A DNA stretch of 64,000 nucleotides, from contig NZ_JACBZA010000001.1 of assembly GCF_013408535.1 (NCBI RefSeq), forward strand, positions 6,098,850 through 6,162,849, written 5' to 3'. The notes beneath the pieces are model-generated. The model ran no database searches and was not told where the DNA came from. It saw nothing but the letters and a program-made list of their open reading frames with translations. The position numbers and the translations under genes were made by a program. The DNA is from Actinopolymorpha cephalotaxi. Lineage in GTDB: Bacteria; Actinomycetota; Actinomycetes; Propionibacteriales; Actinopolymorphaceae. Shown piece after piece: positions 15,837 through 24,310 of the stretch; within the stretch, counting starts at the first letter, position 1, and the number at the start of each line of letters is the position of its first letter.

Positions 15837-16846
15837 GCGACCCGCCGGTGCCCGGCCACGAGAGGCAGCCACGCGAGCGCCCGCCCGGGCCGCCCCCCGA
15901 CGGCCGGGCGCTCACGTCGCTGACCGCCGCCCGCGTCGGCGCCGACGTGGCCGGGTACCGCGCGGAGTTCCTGTACTGGGGTTACTACGAGCCACGCCCG
16001 TGGCGGAACTACCTGCACACGCACTCGTTCTTCGAGATCTGTTACGCCTACGCCGGTACGGGCGTCTTCCGGACCGGCGAGCGGGAGTACGCGGTCGGCC
16101 CGGGGACGCTCTTCGTCGCCCGGCCCGGCGACGTGCACGAGATCGTGTCCGGCACCGCCGACCCGCTGTGCATCCACTACTGGTCGTACACGCTGGTGCC
16201 CGTCCGGCCGCGGCGCTCGCGGTCCGGCACGCCGGCGCGGGCCGAGGGGCGGGAGGTGCTGGATCTGTTCGCGGCACCGGGTGCGCGGGTGCTGTCGCGG
16301 GCGACGGAGCGGATCCCGCCGGTCCTCGACCTGCTCACCGCCGAGGCAGCCGCACCCGGTCCGGCGTACGAACAACTGCTGTCCGCACTGGCCGGCGCCC
16401 TGGTGGTGGAGACGGCGCGGGCCGTGGTGGACGAACCCGGCCTGAGCCCGCGGCCCGGTGCCGACTCGGCCGGCCGGGACGAGCGGACCGCGGCCACGAT
16501 GGTGCGCTACCTGGAGGACAACTACGACCGGGCGGTGGCGGTCCGCGACGTCGCCGCCCAGGTGCACCTCGGCGAGCGGCAGGTGAGCCGGTTGTTCCGG
16601 GCGCACACCGGCACGACGGTGCACGCGTACCTCACCCGGCTCCGGCTGGAGATCGCGGCACAGCGACTGCTCGAACACGCGGCCGACGGGGAGTACGCCG
16701 CCATCGCCGAGGTCGCGCGGGAGTGCGGTTACCCCGATGTCCGTCACTTCACGACCGCGTTCCGACGGCACTGGGGCGTCCCGCCGGGCGCCTTCCGGGA
16801 CGGCGGCGGCACCGCGCAGCTACGGGACCGGCGGTCCACAAAGTAG
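15833..16846 (+). CDS. AraC-family regulator
   Basis: The 337-residue protein has an N-terminal cupin sensor (NYLHTHSFFEICYAYAGTG, PGTLFVARPGDVHEI) and a C-terminal double helix-turn-helix: NYDRAVAVRDVAAQVHLGER, QVSRLFRAHTGTTVHAYLTRLR, then AIAEVARECGYPDVRHFTTAFRRHWGVPPG. It overlaps the PhyH gene by 4 bases and is most likely co-transcribed with it, possibly regulating that dioxygenase and the adjoining sugar genes in response to a carbohydrate. An 18-bp palindrome follows about 60 bases after its stop. Confidence 0.92.
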   Translation: MSDPPVPGHERQPRERPPGPPPDGRALTSLTAARVGADVAGYRAEFLYWGYYEPRPWRNYLHTHSFFEICYAYAGTGVFRTGEREYAVGPGTLFVARPGDVHEIVSGTADPLCIHYWSYTLVPVRPRRSRSGTPARAEGREVLDLFAAPGARVLSRATERIPPVLDLLTAEAAAPGPAYEQLLSALAGALVVETARAVVDEPGLSPRPGADSAGRDERTAATMVRYLEDNYDRAVAVRDVAAQVHLGERQVSRLFRAHTGTTVHAYLTRLRLEIAAQRLLEHAADGEYAAIAEVARECGYPDVRHFTTAFRRHWGVPPGAFRDGGGTAQLRDRRSTK

Positions 16847-16906
16847 CCGACCGCGGTCACCGAACGTTGACGCTTCATCGAGCCGATGGCTACCGTCCGG
16901 TAGTCC

Positions 16907-16924
16907 ATGCCGACATGTCGGCAT
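16907..16924. repeat. Perfect 18-bp palindrome (terminator or operator)
   Basis: ATGCCGACATGTCGGCAT is perfectly self-complementary and is followed by TTTCTT. As RNA it can fold into a 7-bp stem with a CATG loop and a short U-rich tail, which would end the PhyH-AraC transcript. As DNA it is also a good operator, 68 bp before the LacI start. Both uses are possible. Confidence 0.6.
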
Positions 16925-16991
16925 TTTCTTCGGCCGCGGGGCGACGTGGGAGGGCGTCATCGTGTGGCCGCCCGCTCCCTCTGGAGGTTTT

Positions 16992-18134
16992 GTGCCCCAG
17001 TCCCGTCGACGCGCCGATGCCGCCGCGTTGGAGGTCGCCCCGGTCGCGGTTCCGAGCGCCACCGTGGCGGCCGGGCCGGCCGGGCCCACACCACCGGTCA
17101 TCCCCACCGCACCGGTCCGGGCGACACTGGCCGACGTCGCCCAGCGGGCAGGGGTGTCCCGTTCGACGGCCTCGCGCGGGCTCACCGGCCGTGGGTACGT
17201 CGCACCCGCCGCCCGCGAACGCATCCTGCTCGCGGCGGAGGAACTCGGCTACGTACCCGACGGGAACGCCCGCAGCCTCAAGGCGCGGCACACCCCGGCC
17301 GTCGGTCTGCTGGTGTCCGACCTGCGCAACCGCTTCTACGCCGAGGTCGCCGCGGGGGCGAGCTCGGTACTGCGGGACGAGGGCTACACGATCGTGCTGG
17401 TCGACGACACCGGCAGCGACCCGGAGGAGGTGGCCGCGGCCCGTACGGTGCTCGCGATGCGGGTCGCCGGGGTGCTGGTCACGCCGGTCTCGGCCGAGGC
17501 CAGCCGGCTGGTCGCCCGGCACGGCGTGCCCCTCGTCGAGATCGACCGGCAGTTCTGCCGTGGAGAGTGCGACGCGGTCCTCGTCGACAACGTCACCGGC
17601 GCCCGCGAGCTCACCGAGCACCTGCTCGGCCTCGGCCACCGGCGGATCGCCCTGCTGGTCAACGAGACCGGATGGACGACCAGCGCGGGCCGGATCAGGG
17701 GCTACCACCAGGCCTGGGCGGCCGCGGGCAGGGAGGTGCCGGCCGACGGGGTGGAGCCGGTGGGCTTCGACCCGGACCAGATCGAGGAGAAGGTCGGTGA
17801 GCTGCTGTCGCGCCGGCGCCGGCCGACCGCGGTGTTCGCGGCCAACAACGTCGTGGCGGAGGCGGTCTGGCGGCAGTCGGCCAGGCTCGGCCTGCGCATC
17901 CCCGACGACCTGTCCTTCGTGGCGTTCGACGACTCGCCGTGGATGAGCATGGTGAGCCCCGGCATCACCACGGTCGCCCAGCCGTCGGTGGAGCTGGGTG
18001 CCCTGGCCGCCCGGCTGCTGCTGAACCGGATGGCCAAACCCGGTCGCCCGCGCACCACCCGGCTGGACTGCCCGCTGATCGTGCGCGGATCCACCGCCCG
18101 GCTGGGTCGTCGGCGTACGTCGTCGCGGCCCTAG
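16992..18134 (+). CDS. LacI-family transcriptional regulator
   Basis: The 380-residue protein starts at GTG 16992, 4 bases after GGAGG. After an unusual Ala/Pro-rich N-terminal arm of about 45 residues comes the LacI headpiece ATLADVAQRAGVSRSTASRG, then the hinge YVPDGNARSLKARHT. The periplasmic-binding-protein-like core follows (VGLLVSDLRNRFYAEVAAGA, GHRRIALLVNETGWTTSAGR, PDDLSFVAFDDSPWMSMVSPG). The family normally represses sugar genes and is released by a sugar ligand. It lies directly upstream of the GH38 gene, and matching operators stand in front of that gene and of the aldolase-kinase operon, so it is the likely local regulator. Confidence 0.93.
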   Translation: MPQSRRRADAAALEVAPVAVPSATVAAGPAGPTPPVIPTAPVRATLADVAQRAGVSRSTASRGLTGRGYVAPAARERILLAAEELGYVPDGNARSLKARHTPAVGLLVSDLRNRFYAEVAAGASSVLRDEGYTIVLVDDTGSDPEEVAAARTVLAMRVAGVLVTPVSAEASRLVARHGVPLVEIDRQFCRGECDAVLVDNVTGARELTEHLLGLGHRRIALLVNETGWTTSAGRIRGYHQAWAAAGREVPADGVEPVGFDPDQIEEKVGELLSRRRRPTAVFAANNVVAEAVWRQSARLGLRIPDDLSFVAFDDSPWMSMVSPGITTVAQPSVELGALAARLLLNRMAKPGRPRTTRLDCPLIVRGSTARLGRRRTSSRP

Positions 18135-18189
18135 GGTGTGCTGCGAACGCACGCTGGGATCCGCCGTGCGCGGGCGGCCGGTCGGCGCG

Positions 18190-18238
18190 TTGACGTAGAT
18201 CGTGAGGCCCCTCTACGTTCGTGTGGGAACGATGCCAC
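18190..18238 (+). promoter_or_regulatory. Promoter plus LacI-type operator for the mannosidase operon
   Basis: TTGACG (18190-18195) and TACGTT (18214-18219) are spaced by 18 bp and would start transcription near 18226. The operator GTGGGAACGATGCCAC (18223-18238) covers that start. It matches the aldolase-operon site (minus strand GTGGGAACGATCCCAG) at 14 of 16 bases. The match between two operons flanking one lacI-like gene is the main evidence. Confidence 0.65.
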
Positions 18239-18276
18239 GCGGGCCCGCCGGACCATCCCAGAGGAGTGCCCCACCG

Positions 18277-20823
18277 ATGTCTCGACCAGCGGCCGCCCCC
18301 GCGCGGCTCCTGCACATGATCGGCAACGCCCACATCGACCCGGTGTGGCTGTGGCAGTGGCCGGAGGGGTTCCAGGAGGCCCGGTCGACGTTCTGGTCGG
18401 CGATCCACCGGATGGCGGAGTACCCCGACTTCGCCTTCACCTGTGACCAGGTGGCGCTGCTCGCCTTCGTGGAGGAGGCCGATCCCGCGCTGTTCGAGGA
18501 GATCCGCAAGCGGGTCGCGGACGGCCGCTGGGTGAACGTCGGCGGCTGGTGGGTCGAACCCGACTGCAACGTCCCCACCGGTGAGTCGTTCGTACGCCAG
18601 GGCCTCTACGGCCAGCGTTACCTGCGGGAGAAGTTCGGTGTCACCGCGTCGGTCGGGCTGAACGCCGACCCGTTCGGGCACAACGCGACGCTCCCCCAGA
18701 TCCTGCGCAAGCAGGGGTTGACGGCGTACTGCTTCCTGCGTCCGGGCCCGCACGAGGCGGAGCTGCCGGGCAACCCGTTCTGGTGGGAGGCGGCGGACGG
18801 ATCCCGCGTGCTGGCCTACCGCATCCCGCACGAGTACTGCAGTCCGCGCGCCGACATCGCCTACCACACGGACAAGGCGCTGGCCCAGCTCCCGCCGGGA
18901 CTCGGCTCGGCGATGGTCTTCTACGGCGTCGGCAACCACGGCGGCGGGCCGACCAAGGACAACATCGACAGCGTGCACCGGCTGGATCGGCTCGGTTCGT
19001 ACGGCGAACTCCGGCTGTCCAGCCCGCCCGCCTACGTCGAGGACGTGCTCGCCTCCGGCGTGGAGCTTCCGGTGTGGCGCGGCGACCTCCAGCACCACGC
19101 CGCCGGCTGTTACGCCGCGCACTCCGGCATCAAGGCGTGGATGCGCTCCGCCGAGCACGCCCTCGTCGTGGCCGAACGCTGGGCGAGCGTGGCCGCGGCC
19201 GTCGCGGGCACTCCGTATCCGCACGAGGCACTCACCCACGCGTGGAAGCAGGTGCTGTTCAACCAGTTCCACGACATCCTGCCGGGCACCTCGATCGAGC
19301 CCGCCTACGACGACGCCCGCGACCAGTTGGGCGAGGCCCGGTCCATCGCCCGGCGTACTGTCAACCTCGCCTTGCAGACGTTGGCGCGCGACACCGACAT
19401 CCCGTTCCGTGAGGGAAGTCAGCCAGTACTGGTGTTCAACCCGCACCCGTGGCGGGTCCGGGCCGACGTCGAGTGCGAGTTCGGCCTGTCCATCGAGCGG
19501 CCGTGGGTGGAGGACGACGCCGGGCAGCCGGTGCCGTCCCAGTCCACCCGCGCGCTGGCCACCACGTCCAACCCGAAACGGCTGGCCTTCCCGGCAGACC
19601 TTCCCCCGTTGGGACATCGGCTGTACTGGATCCGGCCGGGGTCGCAGGCCCCTGTCTCCGTTGGCGATCGCGCCTCCGAGACGGTGGCTGTCGAGGCCAC
19701 GTCCGGGCCCGTGCTGGAGAACGCCCACCTGCGGGCCGAGGTCGACCCGGCGACCGGGTGGCTGAAAACCCTGCTGGACAAGGCGGCCGGAGTCGACCTG
19801 ATGGCGGGTGTCGCCGGTATCGACGCGCCGCACACGGTGGTCACCGACGACCCCACCGACACCTGGGGCCACCGGGTGGTGTCCTACGCCGGCCCGGGTA
19901 CGCCGTTCACCTGCACGTCGGCGCGGATCGTGGAGAACGGCCCGGTGCGCACCGTCGTCCGGGTGGAGAGCAGGTACGAGAAGTCCACGCTGGTGGAGGA
20001 GATCATCCTCGCCGCGGACGCCCGGCACCTGGAGGTGCGGGTCGACCTGGACTGGCAGGAGAAGCTGCGGCTGCTGAAGCTGCGGTTCCCGGTCGGACTG
20101 CAGGATCCCGCCGCGACGTACGAGATTCCCTACGGCCACCTCTCCCGGCCCGCCGACGGTGCGGAGGAGCCCGGCCAGTCCTGGGTGGACGTGAGCGGCA
20201 CGCTCCCCGGCGGCGCCCGGGCCGGGCTCGCCGTGGTCAACGACGCCAAGTCCGCCTACGACGTCAGCGGTGCCGACATCGGCATCACCGCCGCCCGCAG
20301 TCCGGTCTACGCCTGGCACGAGCCGCGTCAACTCGAGCCTGACGGCCTCTACAGCTACCAGGACCAGGGCCGGCAGACCTTCCGCTACCTCCTGGTGCCG
20401 CACGCGGGTGACTGGCGCGACGCGGGCGTGGTGCGGCTGGCGGCGGAGTTGACCGAACCCGCCCAGCCGACGTACGAGTCGTTCCACCCGGGCGCACGGC
20501 CGGCGACCGCGTCGTACGCCGTGGAAGGTGCCGCTGCGCAAGGCGAAGTCGGGAAGAGCGGCTCGGTGGTCACGACCGTCCTGAAGCGCGCCGAGGACGG
20601 CGGCGCGCTGGTGGTCCGGGCGTACGAGTCGGCCGGGGTGCCGGCCACCTGGAGCCTGGACCTCGGCTTCGCCGGGCGTACGGTCACCGCGACCTTCGGA
20701 CCGTACGAGATCAGGTCGTTCCTGGTGCCGTTCGACGCCGACCGGCCGATCGTGGAGACCGATCTGCTCGAGCAGCCTCTGACCGAGACCCCGGCCGCCA
20801 CCGACGAAGGAGTCACCGAGTGA
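18277..20823 (+). CDS. Glycoside hydrolase family 38 alpha-mannosidase
   Basis: The 848-residue protein starts at ATG 18277 behind GAGGAG. GH38 marks are clear: the zinc site opening MIGNAHIDPVWLWQWPEG near residue 14, the nucleophile region GLNADPFGHNATLPQ (Asp expected as nucleophile and Zn ligand), then LFNQFHDILPGTSIEPAYDD and a large C-terminal beta domain. There is no signal peptide, so it acts in the cytosol on imported mannosides or similar glycosides. It is coupled by a 4-base overlap to a SIS-domain isomerase. Linked by a shared operator to the kinase-aldolase operon, it may release the sugar those enzymes process. Specificity for mannose is by family, not shown. Confidence 0.93.
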   Translation: MSRPAAAPARLLHMIGNAHIDPVWLWQWPEGFQEARSTFWSAIHRMAEYPDFAFTCDQVALLAFVEEADPALFEEIRKRVADGRWVNVGGWWVEPDCNVPTGESFVRQGLYGQRYLREKFGVTASVGLNADPFGHNATLPQILRKQGLTAYCFLRPGPHEAELPGNPFWWEAADGSRVLAYRIPHEYCSPRADIAYHTDKALAQLPPGLGSAMVFYGVGNHGGGPTKDNIDSVHRLDRLGSYGELRLSSPPAYVEDVLASGVELPVWRGDLQHHAAGCYAAHSGIKAWMRSAEHALVVAERWASVAAAVAGTPYPHEALTHAWKQVLFNQFHDILPGTSIEPAYDDARDQLGEARSIARRTVNLALQTLARDTDIPFREGSQPVLVFNPHPWRVRADVECEFGLSIERPWVEDDAGQPVPSQSTRALATTSNPKRLAFPADLPPLGHRLYWIRPGSQAPVSVGDRASETVAVEATSGPVLENAHLRAEVDPATGWLKTLLDKAAGVDLMAGVAGIDAPHTVVTDDPTDTWGHRVVSYAGPGTPFTCTSARIVENGPVRTVVRVESRYEKSTLVEEIILAADARHLEVRVDLDWQEKLRLLKLRFPVGLQDPAATYEIPYGHLSRPADGAEEPGQSWVDVSGTLPGGARAGLAVVNDAKSAYDVSGADIGITAARSPVYAWHEPRQLEPDGLYSYQDQGRQTFRYLLVPHAGDWRDAGVVRLAAELTEPAQPTYESFHPGARPATASYAVEGAAAQGEVGKSGSVVTTVLKRAEDGGALVVRAYESAGVPATWSLDLGFAGRTVTATFGPYEIRSFLVPFDADRPIVETDLLEQPLTETPAATDEGVTE

Positions 20824-21434
20824 TGCACGACGTTCTGGCCCGGCAGCTGGCCGACCACGTGGACACGGCGCGGGCGGTCGAGCCGCTGCTGGCGGGGGTC
20901 GCGGAGCTCGGCGAGCTGCTGTGCACGACGTTCGCGGCCGGCGGGCGGCTCTACACGTTCGGCAACGGCGGCAGTGCCGCCGACGCGCAGCATCTGGCCG
21001 CGGAGCTGATCGGCCGCTACAAGCGCGAACGCCGGCCGCTGCCCGCGGTGGCGCTGAGCGTGGACCCGTCGGTGGTGACCTGCATCGGCAACGACTACAG
21101 CTTCGACGACGTGTTCGCCCGGCAGGTCACCGCGCTGGCCGGGCCCGGCGACCTGGTCGCAGGGTTCACCACCAGCGGCACGTCCGCGAACGTCGTGGCC
21201 GGGCTGGCCGCCGCGCACGAGGCGGGTGCCCGGGCGGTGCTCTTCGCCGCCGGCTCGGGTGGGAAGGCGGCCGAGCACGCCGACGTGTCCCTGCTGGTTC
21301 CGTCGGACACGACCGCGCGGACCCAGGAGATGCACCTGCTCCTGCTGCACCTGCTCAGTGAGTGGGTCGACGCGTGGGCCGCGGGCGAGACCGACGAACG
21401 CGGCGCCGTCCTCCAGGCCGCAACGACCGGTTGA
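20820..21434 (+). CDS. SIS-domain phosphosugar isomerase, GmhA-like
   Basis: The 204-residue protein overlaps the mannosidase stop; GTG 20820 is 7 bases after AAGGAG, and ATG 20823 is the alternative. It shows the phosphosugar-binding SIS fold: LYTFGNGGSAADAQHLAAEL, VVTCIGNDYSFDDVFARQV, GDLVAGFTTSGTSANVVAGL and a C-terminal ARTQEMHLLLLHLLSEWVD, the pattern of sedoheptulose-7-phosphate isomerase GmhA. No heptose pathway genes are adjacent, so it more likely isomerises a phosphosugar in the local catabolic route. The stop codon lies in the first unit of a tandem repeat. Confidence 0.88.
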   Translation: MMHDVLARQLADHVDTARAVEPLLAGVAELGELLCTTFAAGGRLYTFGNGGSAADAQHLAAELIGRYKRERRPLPAVALSVDPSVVTCIGNDYSFDDVFARQVTALAGPGDLVAGFTTSGTSANVVAGLAAAHEAGARAVLFAAGSGGKAAEHADVSLLVPSDTTARTQEMHLLLLHLLSEWVDAWAAGETDERGAVLQAATTG

Positions 21435-21494
21435 CGGTCGCGCTCCGCGGCAACTACCGGTTGACAGCTGCGCCGGCTGCAAGGACCGGTTGAC
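21420..21494. repeat. Three tandem ~30-bp units across the isomerase stop codon
   Basis: GCAACGACCGGTTGAC (21420), GCAACTACCGGTTGAC (21450) and GCAAGGACCGGTTGAC (21479) recur at 30- and 29-bp spacing. The TGA in the first unit is the real stop; the second TGA is in the same frame. This looks like a duplication of the 3' end of the gene. Confidence 0.85.
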
Positions 21495-21528
21495 GGGGCC
21501 TTGCCCTGATCTCGGAGGGGTGGTCGGG

Positions 21529-22465
21529 TCAGCCCTGCGCGAACACGAATTCGCGGATCAGTCCGGCGACCCGTTTCGGCGCCTCCAGTGGCATGGCGTG
21601 AGTGGTGTCCAGTCGTCGGAGAGTGACGGCCGGGTTGGCGGCCGCCAACGAGTCGAGGTCGCGGTCGAGTCCTCGCCGGTACGCCGCCATCAGCTCACCG
21701 ACCGCCGGTGGGGACGGGGGGTCGTCGGTCGCCACGCAGAGCAGGGTGGGGCAGCGCACCTCGTGCAGCGTCTCCAGCAGGTCGTCGTCCCGCAGCAGTG
21801 ACCGGATCTCCTGCACGGTCTCCGCCTCCGGTCGGAGGAAGGTCTGACCGTCGCGCACCACCAGGTTCCGGTCGAACACCTCGGTCACCTGTCCGGCCGG
21901 CTGACCCAGCGCGGTCATCGTGCCGACCAGTTGGTCGCGCAGCGCTGCCACCTGCTTCGGTGCGAGCGGTTCGGCCATCGTCCTCGCCTGGCCGGCGAAG
22001 AGCTGGGAGAGGGTGGCGAGGTCGCGGCCGAGCTGCTCGGGGATCCATCCCTGGGTAGTTGTCCCGACCGGTCTCGGCGCTGCGGAATCCGTCCAGGTCG
22101 ACGATCGCGGGGCAGTCGGGATGCGTACGCCCCCACCGCGCCGCGACGTAGCCGCCCAGGGAGTGCCCGACGACGACCGGGTTGGCCAGTCCGAGGTGGT
22201 CGACCACCGCCTGCACGTCGGTGAGCACGTCCGTCCAGGTCCATGGCCCGTTCGCCGAATGCCCGTGCCCGCGCAGGTCCGGCGCCACGACCCGGAAGTC
22301 CGGCGCCAGCAGTGGTGCGAACGACGTCCAGTGGGCGAGGTTCCCTCCTGCCCCGTGCAGCAGGACCAGCGGCCGCCCGTCCCCGCCGAAGTCGCGTACG
22401 GCGATCGGTACCGACCCGTCGCCGACCACGAGATCCCTTACCGGGTCGACCGCTGACGTGGGCAT
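21529..22465 (-). pseudogene. Alpha/beta hydrolase with a one-base frameshift
   Basis: From ATG 22465 the frame reads a normal hydrolase start: LVLLHGAGGNLAHWTSF, VVAPDLRGHGHS, VVVGHSLGGYVAARWG (nucleophile Ser) up to DNYPGMDP near 22040. There the frame is lost, and the continuation EQLGRDLATLSQLFAGQART, then MAEPLAPKQVAALRDQ and the end PAVTLRRLDTTHAMPLEAP (catalytic His), is in another frame. One extra base in the GGGG run at 22038-22041 explains it. It could be a real mutation or a sequencing error. Without the slip the protein would be about 311 residues. Confidence 0.8.
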
Positions 22466-22557
22466 GTGCGCTCCTGGATGTCGAGGGTGGGCTGGTCGGG
22501 TGCGGCGCCGAGGCCCGTCAAGGCGCGGTTGACATTCGGCCCGAGCGGGGTCGGCAG

Positions 22558-23040
22558 TCACCACCGGTGGTACGCCGCCTCACGCAGCCGGAGCCGTTCG
22601 CGGACCGACGCGACGGTGACGCCGCCGTCGGGATGGCGATCCAGCCTCCCCCTCGTGAGCAGGTCGTGCACGCCCTGCCGGGTGACGCCGAGCATCGCAC
22701 CCGCCACGGCGTACGTCACCGCGGCGGCCGTCGGGTGGCCGACCCGGCGGGCCGCGACCTGCCCGAGCGGCGTCCGCCACCACGAGGCGGGCGGGTCGAA
22801 CACCTCCTCGCCCGGCCAGAGGGTGCTCACCAGCCGGGCCAGCGTGTGGGCGGCCTGGCGTTCGGTGTCGTCGAGCAGGTCGGAGGCCCACTCGGCCGCC
22901 TGGGCGACGGCGCGGTCGCGGAGCACCTCCAGTTGTGGGCCGCTGCCGAGCAGGATCTCCAGCGGGTCGAACAGCCGTCGCTCCAGAAGTTGCAGCAGGT
23001 GCTCGGCGAGGTCGCGGTGCTCCCGATCGGCCGCGCTCAT
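22558..23040 (-). CDS. Putative DNA-binding protein with C-terminal helix-turn-helix
   Basis: The 160-residue protein starts at ATG 23040 behind GAGGAG. I do not recognise a named family. The first ~70 residues are helical and acidic (LAEHLLQLLERRLFDPLEIL, DDTERQAAHTLARLVSTL). From about residue 112 comes AVAGAMLGVTRQGVHDLLTR followed by GRLDRHPDGGVTVASVRERL, the pattern of an excisionase/MerR-like helix-turn-helix with a wing. Three 19-bp palindromes at even spacing lie directly upstream of its start, so it may be autoregulated. It is divergent from an aldo/keto reductase and lies upstream of the frameshifted hydrolase. Confidence 0.7.
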   Translation of the reverse strand: MSAADREHRDLAEHLLQLLERRLFDPLEILLGSGPQLEVLRDRAVAQAAEWASDLLDDTERQAAHTLARLVSTLWPGEEVFDPPASWWRTPLGQVAARRVGHPTAAAVTYAVAGAMLGVTRQGVHDLLTRGRLDRHPDGGVTVASVRERLRLREAAYHRW

Positions 23041-23065
23041 GGTGTCTCCTCGGCGGTGACAGCTG

Positions 23066-23128
23066 CTTGACGTCGGCCGTCAAGTGACCTGACGACTGGC
23101 GTCAAGGTACTTGACAGCGAACGTCAAG
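23066..23128. promoter_or_regulatory. Three phased 19-bp operators, CTTGACG-N5-CGTCAAG
   Basis: Sites: 23066-23084 (perfect, spacer TCGGC), 23088-23106 (CCTGACG-ACTGG-CGTCAAG) and 23110-23128 (CTTGACA-GCGAA-CGTCAAG). The centres are exactly 22 bp apart, about two DNA turns, so three dimers could bind on one face. They sit between the HTH gene (start 23040) and the aldo/keto reductase (start 23240). An everted pair CGTCAA...TTGACA at 22516-22534 precedes the hydrolase gene. Confidence 0.85.
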
Positions 23129-23239
23129 AAAGGACGGCGCGCCGACCTGTGGTGCGGATTTGCCGTTGGGCTGCCGGCAGCCGGTCTGGCAGGCTCGGGA
23201 GGTGTGACGATCCGCCGCGACGGAAGGGGTCAGTGAACG

Positions 23240-24226
23240 ATGCGAACGACGACGCTCGGTGCCGGAGGTCCGCAGGTCGGCCGGATCGGCCTGGGTTGCA
23301 TGGGGATGTCCTGGGCGTACGGCGAGGGTGAACGCGACGACGCCACCTCGATCAAGGTGATCCACCGCGCCCTCGACCTCGGCGTCACGCTGATCGACAC
23401 CGCCGACGCGTACGGCCCGTACTCCAACGAGCAGCTCGTCGGCCGGGCCCTGCGCGGCCGGCGCGACCAGGCGGTCCTCGCCACGAAGGTCGGGCTGATC
23501 CCGGACGGCACCCGTCAGCTGCACCGCAACGCGCGGCCGGAGTACATCCGCGGCGCGATCGAGGGCAGCCTCGCCCGGCTGGGCGTGGACCACGTCGACC
23601 TCTACCAGCTGCACCGCGTCGACCCGGCCGTCCCGCTGGCGGAGAGCTGGGGTGCGCTGGCCGAGCTCGTCGCGCAGGGCAAGGTCCGGGCGATCGGCCT
23701 GTCCGAGGCGACGCTGGCGGAGATCAGGGAGGCGCAGGCGATCCACCCGGTGGCCAGTGTCCAGTCCGAGCTGTCGCTGTGGACCCGCGGCCAGCTCGAC
23801 GAGATCGTCCCCTACACCGAGGAGCAGGGGATCGCGTTCCTGCCGTTCTCTCCGCTCGGGCGCGGGTTCCTCACCGGCGCCATCACCTCCGCGGCCGACC
23901 TGCCCGAGGGCGACATGCGCAAGCAACTGCCGCGCTTCCAGGGCGAGGCGTTCGACGCCAACCAGGCGCTGGTGGCGAAGGTGCGCGCGGTGGCCGAGCG
24001 CGTCGGCGCCACGCCTGGCCAGGTCGCGCTGGCCTGGGTGGTCGCGCGGGGGCAGTACGTCGTGCCGATCCCCGGCACGAAGCGGCTGCGCTACCTCGAG
24101 GAGAACGCCGCCGCGGGCGACCTGGAGCTGCCGGCCGACGCGCTGGCCGAGCTGGACGCGCTGCCGCCCGCGGTCGGCGACCGGTACGGCTCGGCGTTCG
24201 CCGGCGCCTCGACCGGCGCCAAGTAG
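23240..24226 (+). CDS. Aldo/keto reductase
   Basis: The 328-residue enzyme has the AKR TIM-barrel pattern: RIGLGCMGMSWAYGEG, GVTLIDTADAYGPYSNEQLVG (Asp and Tyr of the tetrad), VLATKVGLIP (Lys), VDLYQLHRVDP (His), and a C-terminal NADPH site VVPIPGTKRLRYLEENAAA. It reduces aldehydes or ketones with NADPH in the cytosol; the substrate is not predictable. Its start is 112 bp from the triple operator shared with the divergent HTH gene, so it is a candidate target of that regulator. Confidence 0.92.
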   Translation: MRTTTLGAGGPQVGRIGLGCMGMSWAYGEGERDDATSIKVIHRALDLGVTLIDTADAYGPYSNEQLVGRALRGRRDQAVLATKVGLIPDGTRQLHRNARPEYIRGAIEGSLARLGVDHVDLYQLHRVDPAVPLAESWGALAELVAQGKVRAIGLSEATLAEIREAQAIHPVASVQSELSLWTRGQLDEIVPYTEEQGIAFLPFSPLGRGFLTGAITSAADLPEGDMRKQLPRFQGEAFDANQALVAKVRAVAERVGATPGQVALAWVVARGQYVVPIPGTKRLRYLEENAAAGDLELPADALAELDALPPAVGDRYGSAFAGASTGAK

Positions 24227-24260
24227 GCCACCTCCGCCGGGACGCGAGCCCAGCCGCCCG

Positions 24261-24310
24261 TCGCCTGGTCGTTCACCCGCCGCTCGGTCGCCCTGTCGCC
24301 TGGTCGTTCA
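24261..24310. repeat. Direct repeat of a hydrolase stop-codon segment
   Basis: TCGCCTGGTCGTTCA occurs at 24261-24275 and 24296-24310. On the minus strand both read TGAACGACCAGGCGA; the right copy contains the real TGA stop of the hydrolase gene at 24308-24310. Confidence 0.8.

Noticed and set aside
16000-17946. 648-codon frame covering the AraC and LacI genes
   Set aside because: It crosses two clear genes in another frame and is composed of Arg/Gly/Pro; a shadow.
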